Part shown: positions 13,601 through 30,220 of the stretch, piece by piece
Position numbering within the stretch: the stretch's first letter is position 1
Layout of the letters: every line of letters starts with the position of its first letter
Assembly: GCF_000247815.1 (NCBI RefSeq)
Contig: NC_021674.1
Coordinates: 77,149,343 to 77,213,342, forward strand
Reading direction: 5' to 3'
Source of the DNA: Ficedula albicollis
Lineage: Eukaryota > Chordata > Aves > Passeriformes > Muscicapidae
DNA length: 64,000 nucleotides
The notes under the pieces: model-generated
The model's input: the letters and a program-made list of their open reading frames with translations, nothing else
Told to the model about the DNA's origin: nothing
The model's database searches: none
Made by a program: the position numbers and the translations under genes

Positions 13601-14560
13601 TGACAGCTTCATGCATAGGCTGCATAGCAGAAGAATTACACGTGAACCTGCACTGAAAGGCCTCTTTTTCTTCAGCTCATGCAGCCTTTATTGTACAATG
13701 CCATTAATCTGACTATAATTTTGGAAGGCAAGTGACTGTCAAGTGGTTAGTCACAAAGTGACAGCTACTCCCATGAACACATTGCCTTTATTGCCCTTAG
13801 AACATAATTTAAATTATTAGCCAATTATTTTGGGGAAACATAGAAGACTAAGTAACGGCCCTGAGGTGCAACTGGTGGAAGCATCTGCAACGCTTCTAGA
13901 GACTTGTTTCATTTTATATGCTTGAGAAAACTGGTTGCTGAAGACTTTTCTTTTGACTGAAATTTTAGCAATAATTCTTTTTTTATATTAAATACTCTCT
14001 GCACTAGTACTAATATTAGTAAACAAAAAAATGGGCTAAATTAGTCTGTAAAAAAACCTAGCTAAAAATTTCCAGCATTTGAGGTATTTTATTTATATAA
14101 CTAAAGAAAATATTTCTTCTCTGCCTTGTTTCAGGTTAGAGGTAGGAACCTAAATACTCGATATTTTATATCTATATTATATTTCTTTTTTTTTTCCCAG
14201 GGTGTATCTATACTCACGACTATCAACATGTGAAAAGGGCACTGTGCTCTTATTAAAGACAAAGCTGCAATCTTAAGTAGGTCAAAAGAAAGGAGCACCT
14301 GACAGAACACAGCTTCCAGAGACTATAACTAAAAAACAAAAACACCCCTCTGTGGTGCCCTTGCTAATGACAAGCTGAACCTAGGTGAAAAGGTTCCTTT
14401 CAGGAAAGAGGTGGGAGGAGGGGCAGTGCAATAAATACAGTGGCACATGCCTGCTTGCCTGAAGAGTTTCCTCTCGCTCAGCCCTGATACCCCTCCATCA
14501 ATCACAGCTGATGCCTGCGTTACATTCTAATTCCTAAGACACATCTTCTGTCATCTGCAA

Positions 14561-14571
14561 AGATCAAAGGG
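14561..14571 (+). promoter_or_regulatory. Candidate TCF/LEF (Wnt-responsive) motif
   Basis: The sequence agatcaaaggg is an exact match to the canonical TCF/LEF binding site. It lies in a higher-GC block (14390-14690) with a second CTTTGTT motif about 50 bp downstream, which could serve a SOX/TCF-type HMG factor. Single HMG motifs are frequent by chance, so function is inferred only from the clustering. Confidence 0.3.
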
Positions 14572-16017
14572 GAGGCTTGCTCAGGGACAAGAGAACATGT
14601 TAATTGCAATCCCACCCCTTTGTTTGTAAATCCTTTGCAAGGTTCCAATTGTAGCGAATTAATTATATTTGTTCTCTCACAACTGCATGGATTCTACCGG
14701 TTTCTTTCCTTTTTTGTTTGTTTTTAATCTTTTAAAAGAAATATACTCTGTAATACAGAGCCGGTATTTCAAGGATATGAATATGATCTTGAGGCATTAT
14801 GACTACAGAGCACTGGGAATCTACATGTATTTTCTCTCATACGAGAACTGCATTAACATTTCACTTACTTAACCTCCCAGCAGAATTGTGAAGGTATCAT
14901 TTATAAGAATTGTATAGGTAGTATAGGAAGGAGAGAGGATTGATTGATTCAGGAGGGAAAATCATATTTCTTTCAGGCATATTTCTAAATTGCTTGACAC
15001 ACATTTGCTTATATGTGAAGGCTATACTTGAAGGAAAGCTGATATCTGAGCTTGGGTAAAATACATTTCAAGATAGAACTGGGAGAATTAGTAAGGAGAC
15101 AGCAGACTCTGCAGAGGTTGCATATACAAACAAGACATTTTCCTCACATTTACATAAAATTTAAACCACGTTTTAATCCACAACAGTGTCACACTGGTTT
15201 ATTGAAGTTTAATTTAAACCATTTCCTCCAAGCTGGTTCTCAATTAACTTCAACCATGTCTGCCTTAAAGACTTTGTTACAGCTCAAAGAGCCAAGCTGT
15301 GGGAAGTGAACTTAAACTCACACATCTGAGCTAATATAAACCCCTAGTACTGACTGTATTTTAACAGCAAAAAAACCAAAAAGTTATTTAGGTTGATTTA
15401 CTTCAAGATAGTGAATTTATTACATTGATACAAAGGTTCAGTTTGATAATGACTCCATTAGGAGCACTTTGCTGATTTACTCTACTGGTATTTCTATAAT
15501 GGTAGAGTGTTTCTAGTATAGATGTGCCCATGTATTAAATTGAACCAAACCTGATTTAAACACAGAATTAGAGTATCACCACAGCTTTCCACATATAATG
15601 ACTCCTGTGCAATAGTGAATTAAAAGGAGTCTGTTAATCCTAATATACACTACTTAAAGGAAAAAAAACAAAACAAGAAAAAATATTTTATGATGGCACT
15701 TTGGAGCTAAGGAGCAGAGAAGGCCATACACACACCTGCCAAAAATCATAGACCATGCCTGAAGTTCAGATGAACTCCAGAGACTATGCATAATTGTACT
15801 AGCTTCTTTCTCTTTTTACAAGTATGACGTATTTGCCTCAAGCTTTGAATCTCTATGAAGAAAGGCACTTTAAATAGGATTCACAGAATGATTAAATGAG
15901 GCAACAAAATTCAACATGTAAAACTTAAGATGTGGAAGAAGGAGAAAAAAGAATCCTCAAGGGGCACACTGATGATTTGAGAGTTTAAATCTCCTGGGTG
16001 GGAGGAGAAAAAAAACA

Positions 16018-16050
16018 CAAAACAAACAAACAAACAAACAAACAAAAACC
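16018..16050. repeat. (AAAC)n microsatellite
   Basis: A tetranucleotide tract of roughly seven AAAC units that degrades into A-rich sequence. It abuts the 65-bp tandem duplication at 16061, so replication slippage or unequal pairing at this tract may have produced the neighbouring duplication. Confidence 0.85.
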
Positions 16051-16060
16051 AAAAAACCCC

Positions 16061-16190
16061 CCAACAACAAAAAAACCCCTTTAAATAAAATAGTTTAAAA
16101 TAATATCTCTTGCTACTGTGTTACTCCAACAACAAAAAAAAACCTTTAAATAAAATAGTTTAAAATAATATCTCTTGCTACTGTGTTACT
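16061..16190. repeat. Two-copy 65-bp tandem duplication
   Basis: Copy 1 is 16061-16125 and copy 2 is 16126-16190. Both start ccaacaacaaaaaaa and end ctactgtgttact. They differ at two positions in the A/C-rich head (cccc against aacc before the ttt) and are otherwise identical. The few differences argue for a real local duplication rather than an assembly copy. Confidence 0.9.
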
Positions 16191-19100
16191 GGTAGTGGCA
16201 TTTCAAGAACTGATTCAACATTGCTAAGGCAAAGGAAAATTAACATTGTCTTCAAACTTACATTCTTGTACCAAAGCAATGGCTATTTCTACACTGTGAC
16301 TTTTCCAGAGTTAAAAGTCAGTGTAAGACCTTTTAAAATTTCCTTGTGCATTTTCTGGAGTGAATTTTCCTGTGTTTTATTTTACACACGATATTAAGAT
16401 TTTATAGCTTATATACATAAATATTAAAAACAAAAATCTAATTTTAATGAAATTATACGTCCATTCTTACCTTCCAGAATTCTAAAATAAAGACATCAAT
16501 TTCATATTTTTTTTGCTTTTGGGTATCAAATTACTGTATTCTACTGTTAAATGATCACCTATTTGACATGGGTGAAAAAATCATGCCAAGTGGAAATAGC
16601 CCATTCCAACACTAAGGCTGAAAAATTTAAAAAGTGTCAGGAGGCAAATACAGCACACTGAAGATGTTTCTCTTACTTATTATTTTCATGTCATAGCTGA
16701 AAAAGTAGATAGAATGTGATTTAAGCTCTTAAAAACTGTTGTTATCTTGGTAAAACTTGAGGCTGTGTCATGGAGCCCTGAAAAACAAGAAAAGTATAGA
16801 ATGGGTTCCTTGAGAATCTATTTAAATCGTTGTCTGAAGGTCTTCTTCTTCTTCTGAACTAAAATATAGAAGCACACATGATTTTGAAGCCTGTGTCAAG
16901 CCTCATTTTTAGTGGGTAGTAGGCATTCGTGTTAAAGTGTGCTCCGTGTTTTAATGCTATAGTCTGTGACCTCTGCAGGTTCCTTAGGTGGTGAATTCCA
17001 CAGTTCTTCAAACATATACCAAGACAAAAAGAAGTCCTTTAATTACTTCTTAATTGTCCCTTTTCTTCATGGAGAACCTCTGTGACCTCTTTTAAATTAT
17101 TATACGCAGTTCTGTGAACTGAAATCAAAGCCAGTTTAATATAACAGTTTAGGTCAACTGCCCCACTGCAAAGACAATAAACTTAAGGAAAGGAGTAGAA
17201 TGGACCCTGGGAGTAACTTCAGCAGGCAGATTCCAGTTTTCTACAACACTGAAGTCAAAAACCTAAACTCTTAGGTCACCAGTTCCAGCATCAGGTTTAA
17301 AGAATCTTTGAAAGGGATTCATCATATCTGACTCTGGGCATCAGCAGTACGGAAAAATACTCCAAGCTGTACACAATGGTCTTCCTTTCTTCCAAACAGA
17401 GGCAATCAGTCCCTGTAGAAAGTACGTATCTTGGTGTGTGTTAGTTGACTATTTTGGATTGAGATTCACTAGTCTCAAAAAAAACCTGTTTATTTCTGAG
17501 GATTAAAAAATTGGGTCAAATATATCTTCATAATTAGCTGAAGGATTCATAGATCAATATTTGTGAAGATTTTGTCTGTTGAGTTAAATGAATCCTACTC
17601 CTTCTCTTGTACTATACTTTGGTTTTAACCTTAGGTGTTTGTACTATGCCTAAATAATCCACCCAAAAGATAATTTTCAAGGTGTTAAGTATCTAGATCT
17701 GTGCTCTACAAATGAGTATAAAATGGGTCCTGGTATGACTATGCATATTTATAATTTGTGTCTTTATTACTTATAACCAGCCCAGTTGAATACATGTGCT
17801 TTGTCAGCAAGCAACAATATCTACACAGTTATATTTGAAATGTGCATTTGAACTTAATCAGTGAAGCAGTGGTAGGAGCTTGAATGTCTAATGTTCCACC
17901 AAATAGCTTTATGTGGATCTTTAAATTGCATACCTAACACAGAAATTGAAGTCCAAGAACTATTTAAGGGGACAATTTTTCCTCTCAGTTATCCTATTGT
18001 TAAAGCCAAGCTGCCTCTCAAACTAAGAGTTTTCCTCCCAGTAGTGGTATCTGAAGCAGAATCAAACAAAGGAGAATCTGCTTGCAGTCTAAAATCCTAT
18101 ATTCTGTATCATTCTCAAATCTTTAGGTATTTATATTTAGATGATATAAAGTCCTAAACTTGAGGATGGAGATCAGATTGAAGAAACACAACTTATATCA
18201 GTTGACAGCCCTACACATCCACTTAGATGTCCCTTATTTTATACACTAATTATGAGATGAAGGACGGATATTTTTCTCTTTGGAAGATAGGGAACATAAA
18301 CAATCAATTCAAATAAAGTTCATTTTAAAGAGCCATGGGATAAGTTAATCTTATTTTAGGTCAATTTCCCTCTTTACATGCAGCCTGACTTTTATAGGAC
18401 TGTAGGGGAGGCTCTTCTGAGAAAAAACTCCATGTTTCTGCTCAACCTCTTTTCAGTCCCAAACATATCCAGGAAATTGTGCAGCAAGGCTGTGAAAAAT
18501 AGGTGTTCCATCCCACTGGCAATAGTGCAAGGCAGTCACAAATCATTCTGTGCTGAGCTTAATATCCTGCTTAAAATTAATGAAAAAAATGTGTTTGTGT
18601 CTAGAAAGCATCTACCAACTGTCTTATCTCGTCAGGGCTCCCAAAAAAATGCTATGTAGTAGTCCTTAAAAGCTCCATCTTCAAGGGGCCTTGACAATTA
18701 AGAAAGGGCAGAGTGATTGTCTAAGTTGTTTTGAAATATTGGCTTGCTGCCTACACAAAACTGAACAAAGGCTTACTCTGCCTTTTAGGTCAAGCCAATA
18801 CAGGCCAAGCTTGAGCTCTGATTTGCCCCATACGAGGTAATATAATGGAGTGGAAGCAGCAGCTACTTAATACAGGAGTTAAAATTACCCATGACTGAAG
18901 TGAGCACATCAATCAAAAGTTTTGGCATGTAATGAGCTAGAAAAACTGGTGTGGCAGGTTTGGGGGCAGGAAAAGGCTTCCCTCTGTATTCAGCAGCTTC
19001 CAAATTACCATGACATCCCTTTGCATAAACCACCCGACTTCCAGCAGGTGGATTTTACAGGCATTGTGCTGCCAGCACAAAGATGGATCAAGAGGGAGCA

Positions 19101-20933
19101 TTCAAAATAGCTTCCTGTTTTGTGTTCTTAAAATCAGAATTCCATGAGGTCTGCCAAATTTCTTAACATTTTTAGAAGCTAGACTATAAAAAAATAAAAG
19201 GGGTAGCAAAGCAAGAATGAAAAATCTTACGGGTTTAATACATTACACAAGCAGCAGTGCTTATTTTCTCTCCCCTGAAAACCCTATTTTTTTTTTTTTA
19301 ATATAAAGACCTACATTAAAATGAATCAGAGCTATATGCCTTACTCTTTCTGAAGTGTCTTCCTAATGCATACATATCATTCAGCTCTCATTGCAGTAAC
19401 TCGCATCTCCTCTCTTATTACCTGAATGCTTTTTGGTTTATTATTCCTGTCCTGATCTTTTAGAAAAAGATACTGACATGTTTACATGTCTAAAATCATT
19501 AGCTAAAAAAATCTTCCCTAAATATATAATGATGGCAAAAGTGTGCTTTGGAAGATACCAGATGCATATTATGACACTCTTCCATAAATGCCTTCAAGGC
19601 ATCTATTTATAGGGATTCAAATTCTTAATTCAGATTCCCGCATGACAGTGTGATTTGTGTAGGAAATTCGTGCAATCAGCCCCGTGAAGATCACAGGAGA
19701 TGCAGAGTTTTACAGTGTGCTTCTGAGTTGGTCCTTTGGAGGCTCTCTGTTCTAGGGAAGGTATAAAAGCAGACTATGTATTAATGGTTTCTATGCTCTT
19801 TGTTTAACAAAAAAAAACCGTTGTGGTGTCTTTTGCAGGCAGTATTGAAACATGTTTTTCAAGGAGTGTTAGATTAAACTTTGATGATTCTGCAGGACAG
19901 TTAACACACCCAACTGCATGCTCACTCTGAACCACTGCAGAGTGTATAAAACAGATGTTCATAAAACTGCTAGGAAAAATCCAGTGTTCAGTGGTCAAAG
20001 GATTTCCAGCTGCATGGAACAATAGTCTAGTTTCGGGATATACTGTATTGTGTAATAAAATATTAGTTTGGAAGCAATTCATTTGGAAAGTTGTGGGGTT
20101 TTTTCTTATTTATATCGCTGCAGGACCAGACCTCAATGTTTCAGCCAGGAGAGGAAATAAGAAAAGGTTGAAGAGAAGGAAAAGGGGAAGAAAAATTGCA
20201 AACCTACAAGAACTGCATGAACAGACACCTTTTACAGGCTGATAAGTTAAAAACTTAATATAGTTGTTTTCTAGAAGCAGAAGAGAAGACTTTCATCAAC
20301 AAAGAGTTTTAAACTAAAATCAGAATGTATCTTGAAGAATGATTCAATGTCTAGTGTTTGAGCTGGACACACCACAGCTAGCTGGCAAAAACTTAGATGA
20401 AAACTAGGTTTCATGGCAATCGATAGCTGTATGCCATTGATTTCTGTGGAGGCAGGATTTTCTCCCAGCCTCTCGACATCAACGTATTACTGGAAACTTC
20501 CCCTCTCCTTTTGCTTTCTAACACAACAAGGCAAATCTCAGCACACAAGAAAACAGTTTCAGCAATTTCAGCTTTAACTCTTAAGTTATATGCCTGTTTT
20601 CCTGTCCTCACATCATCTACTCATATGTTCCTCACAAAAATGTTTTTTATGAACCCTTTTCATAAAAACGCATTCAGTAGAAGGGTCAAAAAAATAGACC
20701 CTTGTCAGCCATTGTATTGTTGTATTATCTGTAAGAAAAAATGAGGGATAATATTTTTTTAAAGTGCAGGATTTTAAAGAAATAGAACATTAAAAAGCAA
20801 ATAATACACTGGAATTACTGTTTTACTTTTTATCCCTTAAAAATTCTTCATTAAGGAGCATGTGCTTGAAGTCTGCAACTTAATTGATACATACTGGCTC
20901 TAGATCAAAAGGATTATTCTGCTGTCTTTCCCA
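16191..20933. other. Unique noncoding DNA
   Basis: No exon or RNA gene is supportable. It includes a short open frame at 18922-19110 with faint retroviral-integrase flavour and a CNE-like block near 19560-19720. It ends at the C tract that precedes the first poly-G run. Confidence 0.5.
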
Positions 20934-23608
<2,675 letters not shown>

Positions 23609-23705
23609 AAAAAAAAAACCAAAAAAACACAAAAAAACCCAAACAAACAAAAAAACAAAAAAAAACCCCAGAAAAACCAAAAGAACGAAAAGAACAAAAA
23701 AAACC
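23609..23705. repeat. A-rich (AAAAC-type) low-complexity tract
   Basis: About 97 bp made almost only of A runs broken by C, with occasional G and T. The lysine/threonine-rich frame read through it is a compositional artefact. Confidence 0.85.
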
Positions 23706-24002
23706 TTAATGAAATTATGCCCAAAGAAAGGAAGCAAACTTACAACTAAAATTTTTAAAAGTAAAACTTTCAGGCAAGACAAGTTGGTTGAATCCGTACC
23801 TGATTTTGCCTAAAGGAAATAGAGGTGGAATATTTATTTTTCCTACTAGCCAGGAATAATGTGTCCTTAAGCTAAGGGAATTAAATGTCTGTATTTATCC
23901 ATCTTTTCCCCCTGCAGTACATAATCACTGTCTGTCACACTTTGATGTCATAATCATTCATTGAAGCTTCACTGGTAAAGAGTAAATCTGCTTAACGCAC
24001 AC

Positions 24003-24021
24003 AAAAAAAAAAAAAAAAAAA
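24003..24021. repeat. A19 homopolymer
   Basis: Nineteen A residues followed by ccacaaaaaaacccc. No retroposon body or target-site duplication is evident around it, so I do not call it a tail. Confidence 0.85.
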
Positions 24022-27000
24022 CCACAAAAAAACCCCTTGCTTTTATTTGCCTCAGTGACAACAAATTTGAAAATTTTAATTATAGTCGTGTGGTACTATG
24101 TCACTCTGGCCTTATTGAAGCTATTTTGATAGGCGAAAGTGCATTTTTAAAAGAACACTTTAATCAGTTCAAGCAGTAACTACAATTTTTTTCTAGTAAG
24201 CATAAAGAGTCCTTTCTTTTGTGTAATGTATGTGAGTAGCATGACCTCAGTGTCAAATAGTACTACACAATAACTTTTTGCAATCATTTTTCCATTAAAG
24301 GGAAGACATCTAAACCTTGGTATAGATTTCAGTTGTGAGTTAAATACTCTTTTATGTATTTAGCTTTTCAAAAAGACTGGTTTACATTTGGATCAGCTGG
24401 CCCAAAATGAAGACAGTATCCAGTTCATTTCTGGAATGAAGTTGCCATCCATTTCATGTTATATTATATTTTTAATGCCAAATCAAAGTGGTAGCTCCTG
24501 TTTAAATTCTTCTGCTATTTATTTGTACTAGTCTCATTTCCTATGTTGCTATTCTTTTTAGTTACTGCCCAGTTTTTATCTAACCTACTGAGCCATTTAA
24601 TGTATGATTCACTGCATTCTTCTGTTAAGATTAATTGCAATACTCAATGAAGAGAAAGGACTCTTGTTTCCAGTAATTGTTGACATTCTCCTCATGGACA
24701 TCATATTATTTGGTCACCTATTGTAAAAGGAAAAAAAAAAAGCAATCAAAGTGAGAGGATAGAACGAAGAATGGGACAATCTGTGCTCAACATCAGTCAC
24801 TCATGTAAATTCTTTAGAAACTTTTCCATTTATATAAGACAATTCTAATTTCCCTACAAATGTTGATAGTAAAAATTTCTCAGTCTAAAAGTATAAGTGA
24901 ATAGCAACAATCAAGCCTTAGGGAGCCACCTCTATCATACAACTTCTTTTTCCTGATTGTATCTCTGATATATTACAAAGAAACATTTTTAAAAAAATAA
25001 TGCTGATAATATTATTAACACCAATAGCAACAACAATGAATTTCCAACATTATTCTAACACAATGTTTTTGGCAAGCACTCCTGAGCTGGTACTAATTTT
25101 ATATAGTAGGTCCATAGAGAATCTGTAGCCAGATGCCAAAAATACCTCTTTGCTCCACAGAATACTCAATCCTCTTTCTATTATGTTAAGGAGTCGATAA
25201 TTTCAGTTTAATTATTTTTTGGCATGATAATATAATATTTACAGGGCAAACTGCTTTCCCTGATATATTTCTCTGGTGTTTTTCTGCCAATTGGGTTTTC
25301 AAACAGTATTTCTCTGTGTATTCCAGGGGTAGAAAGATGGTTCCAATATATTTGCATTCAGTGCAAATATTACAATATGGAATCAGTTGGTTCACTCAAC
25401 AGACTGATATCATGTAGAAATTTTAACCTAGTTTAGGCTTTAGCTGCCTCAAAAACAATCACAATACCTAAGGAAAAAGAGGCTCATTTTTGCAGTCCCC
25501 ACATCTGATCAACAGCACTAAAAAACTATGAAAGGATTCCACATGAAGGATTGATCAAGGACTGCAGATAACATGATGTCAAATAAAACTGATGCTGAAA
25601 AACTCAAATTCACCAATGTACTCAAATACACCATTCTGTACTCTTAATGAGATTATAAACACGAGATTCTTGTAAACATAGGCAATGAAGAGATGCTTTT
25701 CTTAAAATTAAGAAAAAATTGGAGCCATAAGACAGCATCTTTGGGATCAAAAAAAGAAACACTGGCTGTTCTCACTACAGGTGCCTGTCAGCTTGAAGAT
25801 GCTTCAGTTTCTTTTATAATATTCTGAATGCACCAGTTTAATAACACTATGGACACTTTAATGTATAACAGTCTGTTAAAAAGGAAGGAAATAAATTACA
25901 TGTGGGTGTCTTTTAAGATCCAGCGACTATTGTTTGAGTTTCTATGCCTGTTCTTCCATTATCCTAAAATGAGTTTCCTTTCAGAGACAGCAGAATGGTT
26001 TGACATAACAAAACAAATAGCTCTCCTCCCCCTCCCTATTCGACTCCCAAGCCACGTGCAGGTCTGCTCTGCTGCACTAAGCACCGTGTCAATATATCAG
26101 TCAATTCACACATCTCCACAACAGTAGACTCAGCTTAATGGTGCATGCTACTTTCAAATGTACAACTTTTAAATTATTTTTCCCCTTGGCACTCGTAAGT
26201 GTGAGAAGCCAGTAACATCAGTTCAACTCAAGCCTGCTTCAAGGAAGCGTGTCTGAGGCAAGCTCCATCACTGTAAAGCAAACACAATTCTGATTCACAA
26301 GGTGTCTTCTATCTTTAGGAGAAGTTGGACCATGAAAAAGGAGACTGAATTTGCCTGACAATTTGGGGCTACATAAAGCATGCCTACTGCCTCTTGGCTT
26401 TATAAACCTGCTTTGCCTGCAACCATAATGTGGAAATTATGTCCTGACATGCAGGTATTGCACTTTTAAATAATTATCGAAGAAGAAAGGTGATGTCCAC
26501 TTTAGATGGCTACTGTTGACCTTCTGATTTAGAGTCAGGAATAATTTACATGCCAAATCACTGATAATGCAGGACTATATGCATTTGAAATGTAAATATC
26601 TTTACTGATTCCACCAGAATTACTGGCATCTAAATTGTAAGTTAAGCAAGCTATGCAGAGAGGAGTAATGTCTTTTGATAAACCCAGTGACACAGCTGGG
26701 GAAAGAATGACAGACTTTCAAATGCAAAATCCATTTCTGGTCCAATTACTAGTTAGTCTAGTGAAAGATCCCTCCCCAAAAATCTTATTTCCTTTTCAGA
26801 ACCTTGGCCATTGAAGCCAATGTTTCCCTTCATTTCTAATTTTAGACATATATTTAAGACTTTACTGCATCCGAGACTCAGTGAAAGCTCTGAGATATTT
26901 GATAGTAATTCAAATGAAAGCTTTCATATACATTTTTAAAGTTAGTAGTGATGCATCTGTATTCCAAATCTGTGTTTTGGCTCTAACTCTTCTCTGCATG

Positions 27001-30000
27001 TGAGCACCAGCCATGTGATTCCAGCCTGATCTGAGGTGTGGTAGTGAGAACACTAGAGTGATTTTGACTCTTGTTATTGCTGTGAACATGTGTTATGCAA
27101 AAGAAGAATATCATCCATGTGTGACCTACCTCCTCATATATATATTACTGATTTCTATTACCAATTCACCTTGCCCACTTTCACACGTGTAACTGGTTAA
27201 AAAAGGGAATTGGAAATAGATCTAATAGAAGAAATCATTCAGGTTACATACTCCTTCCTAAGCAGCTCTGTGTTAGAAATGCTTCATCCACCTCCGAAAG
27301 ATCTAGGAAAGATACACAGAAAGATGCTTACAGCTATGGAATTGTTCTACATAAAGGCTGCCTTGGAAAAAAAGACACAAATAGACATGGTCTTATAAAA
27401 ATAAACATTCAGTCCTATATAATCATGACTTTTCAGGAGAAGATGAGTGGGAAATCTATTTTTTTCCCCAACAAGAGCTGGATAATATTTAATGAAATGA
27501 TCAGGCAATAAAATTCAAACATACAAATGAAATCACACTTCTTAAACTGATCCATTATATTTGATTTTACAATATATTGATATAATGTGACTTGTCACGA
27601 AATCAAAACACTATGTTTAATGTCATAATTTCTGAAATACTAAAATATAAATTAGAATGTGTCATATTGCTATGGAGAAAAAAAAAAGAATCAAAGGTAC
27701 ACCATTATGGGTTTTGGTTTTGCCATTAATTCTCTACTATTCTCTATTTCCACAACTATTTTTTTGCATATGTTTTTATTTGTGTCTTGATGTTATATTA
27801 GGTTGAAAAGTGGAACCTTTACCTTTGAAAGGAAAATTAAGAAAGCATAATGCATAATAGGTTTGACATTAGATAGTGACTGCACCCCAACAAGTATTTC
27901 TGGTTTATAGCAACCGCTGCTTGTTCTTAATTTTAGAGTTTTATATTCTGTATGCATAAATGAACAGAAATGCTCTAGGACTAGACCATTAGTTCAGAAG
28001 ACAGGGCAAATATTACTAAACCATATCTGAAAGATGTTTAGCTATATTGTCAATAACCTTCAGTGACCTTACTTGCTTATTTCAATATGCATTTCTATTT
28101 TTTCCACTTTCACAGGCATAATTTCAAAGACATATATTAGATGCCAGAAGTCCACACCAAATAATTTTGTAGGAAAGCAAAGTATATCTCTTCTGTGAAG
28201 CTTCTTTGGAGATCTCTGACCACAAGAGAAAGGGATTTTTGTCATTATTGACAATATTAATGCATACATCAACCTCCCAAATATAGAACTCTATATCTCT
28301 GTACAAAGGATTTTTCCCAAGTGACTTGTTCAAATGGAAGACATGGAGACAGGATTGTTCCCATAATCCAATCTATCTTGAAGTTTTTGCACTGTTTTGC
28401 TGTTTTTGCCTTTCTACACACACTTTATTACTCAGCTGACACATCACAGTATGTTTTGCCCACTGCAAAATAATTACCTTCTAAGTTAAGTTCAGGTATC
28501 TGAAACTGATCTTTGATTTTTCTTTTCCTGATGAGGTTCTTTTTAATTCCAATTATGCTGCTATACAGTCATGCCTGATAGTAAATGATATTGTTGCCTC
28601 TTGCTCACTATTAACATCCCGAAGCCTGTAAGAAATCTCAGTAGCTAATCCGTTTTACAGGGATGTATTTTATCTACTTGTAAAAAACATCTGAAAGTTA
28701 GTGAAAACAGATTTTTCTTCATTTCTCCATATAGGAGACCCAGAAAAATATATCTCAGAATGTCTAATTTGCTGAAAAAATACATCTGCTGCCTGACAGC
28801 AAGTATTTTGCATCTTGTAGACAAGTAGCAATAATCACACTTGCTTTTGTTGATTAGAATTTTGGTGACCATGCAAAGTTTAATCTCACCACCTTTTCTC
28901 ATCTACAACTGATGAGTCATGGTGTATTTACAGGTGTTGGATCAAATAAGCAGAAAACCACTCTTTGGTTTCCTTGGCATTTATTTGCAGAGAATATAAA
29001 TTGTGGACACTGGCTTTCTTTTCTTGTTTACTTCATTTAAAACTTCTGTTTTAAATGCAACATAGCTCTGTATTTTGAAAAATATGTCTTATATGCCAAA
29101 TGATGGTACAGTTTACTACCATGAATTCTACCGTTAAAAATTAAACAGGACCAAGCTGATTCCTCACTGATTTTGCTCCATTCTCCTGATCTTGCATCTT
29201 TCTAGAAGAGCAGCCACCACCATGACTTGCTTTGATGTATGTTTCATAGTATTTCCTATTTCACATCATGACCATCTGAAAATAAAATTAAAAAACAGTT
29301 TCAATTTAAGTCCCTCTTAAATACTCAGCATGACTCCCTCAGGCTTTACTAGGAATACACCGAATTTTTGCACAAGAACCATGAAAAATAAAGTTATATT
29401 GATGTTGACACTCTGCAATAGTGAGAGCATTTTGAAAATTATGATTCACCTTAAAAGCCTCAAAACAAAAGGAACATTCTAATGGCTTTTATATTGATGT
29501 CATCATTTTGTATTTGGGAAACAACCTGTACAGATCAATTTGAAAAGGTTATTATAATTAAAAATGCTTGTTACAATTAATTTAATATCTAATAACAGGT
29601 TCTTACAGGACTATAAAAAGTTAGCTTCTGAATAATGCACTCAGAACTTATAAGTAGTGGTAGATGTAGTGGTAGATTATAAGTACTACTGGTATATCAG
29701 TAGCAACAAGAAAATTAATGAATCATCTTTAAATGTATATTTCAATGTTTTTGGAATAACTTCTTATTTTAATTTCTAAAATTAAGAAAGACTGTATCCT
29801 TAAATTTAATATATGCTACACCACTGACTCTTTCAGTTGTTATGTAGCTCCTGTTTTCCTTAGCTGAGGAACACTTTTGAAACACAATAACCCCCTCATA
29901 TTTAGGGATGAGACTCCCAAGTGAAGAAATCATAATATTTTTTGAAAACCCTTCCTATAAATGGAAGAAATGTCAGAATATGTTTTTTCCTTAAATACAA

Positions 30001-30104
30001 ATTATTAATCTTATATAAAACAACTTCAAATAAAATATGTTCTATGCTTGTGACTGGATTTTGAATGGTGTTTAATGTTTTTTTCATCATTAAATTATTT
30101 TCTC
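24022..30104. other. Unique noncoding DNA
   Basis: About 6 kb with no supportable gene or classified repeat. The 26160-26490 block has a denser, less repetitive texture with several homeobox- and E-box-like words. The rest is AT-rich and stop-dense. Confidence 0.5.
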
Positions 30105-30220
30105 TTATGTGATATACCACTCAATTCAATTTTTTATTTTGATGACTGGGTGGTATTTATTTTTATGTGATATACCACTAAATTCATTTTTTTTATTTTG
30201 ATGACTGGGTGGTATTTATT
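30105..30220. repeat. Two-copy 58-59 bp tandem duplication
   Basis: Both copies start ttatgtgatataccact, share ttgatgactgggtggtattt, and end tatt. Copy 1 begins at 30105 and copy 2 at 30163. They differ by substitutions and a 1-bp length change in the central T tract, which indicates a genuine older duplication. Confidence 0.9.

Larger units (their letters stand above)
10000..16017. other. Unique noncoding DNA with motif-rich blocks
   Basis: No gene is supportable. The segment includes an ATTA-rich block at 10000-10090, a CTCF-like motif at 10622-10638, and a higher-GC block at 14390-14690 with a TCF/LEF-like motif. The small reading frames near 11400-11850 and 12550-13260 show no recognisable domain. 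Confidence 0.5.
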
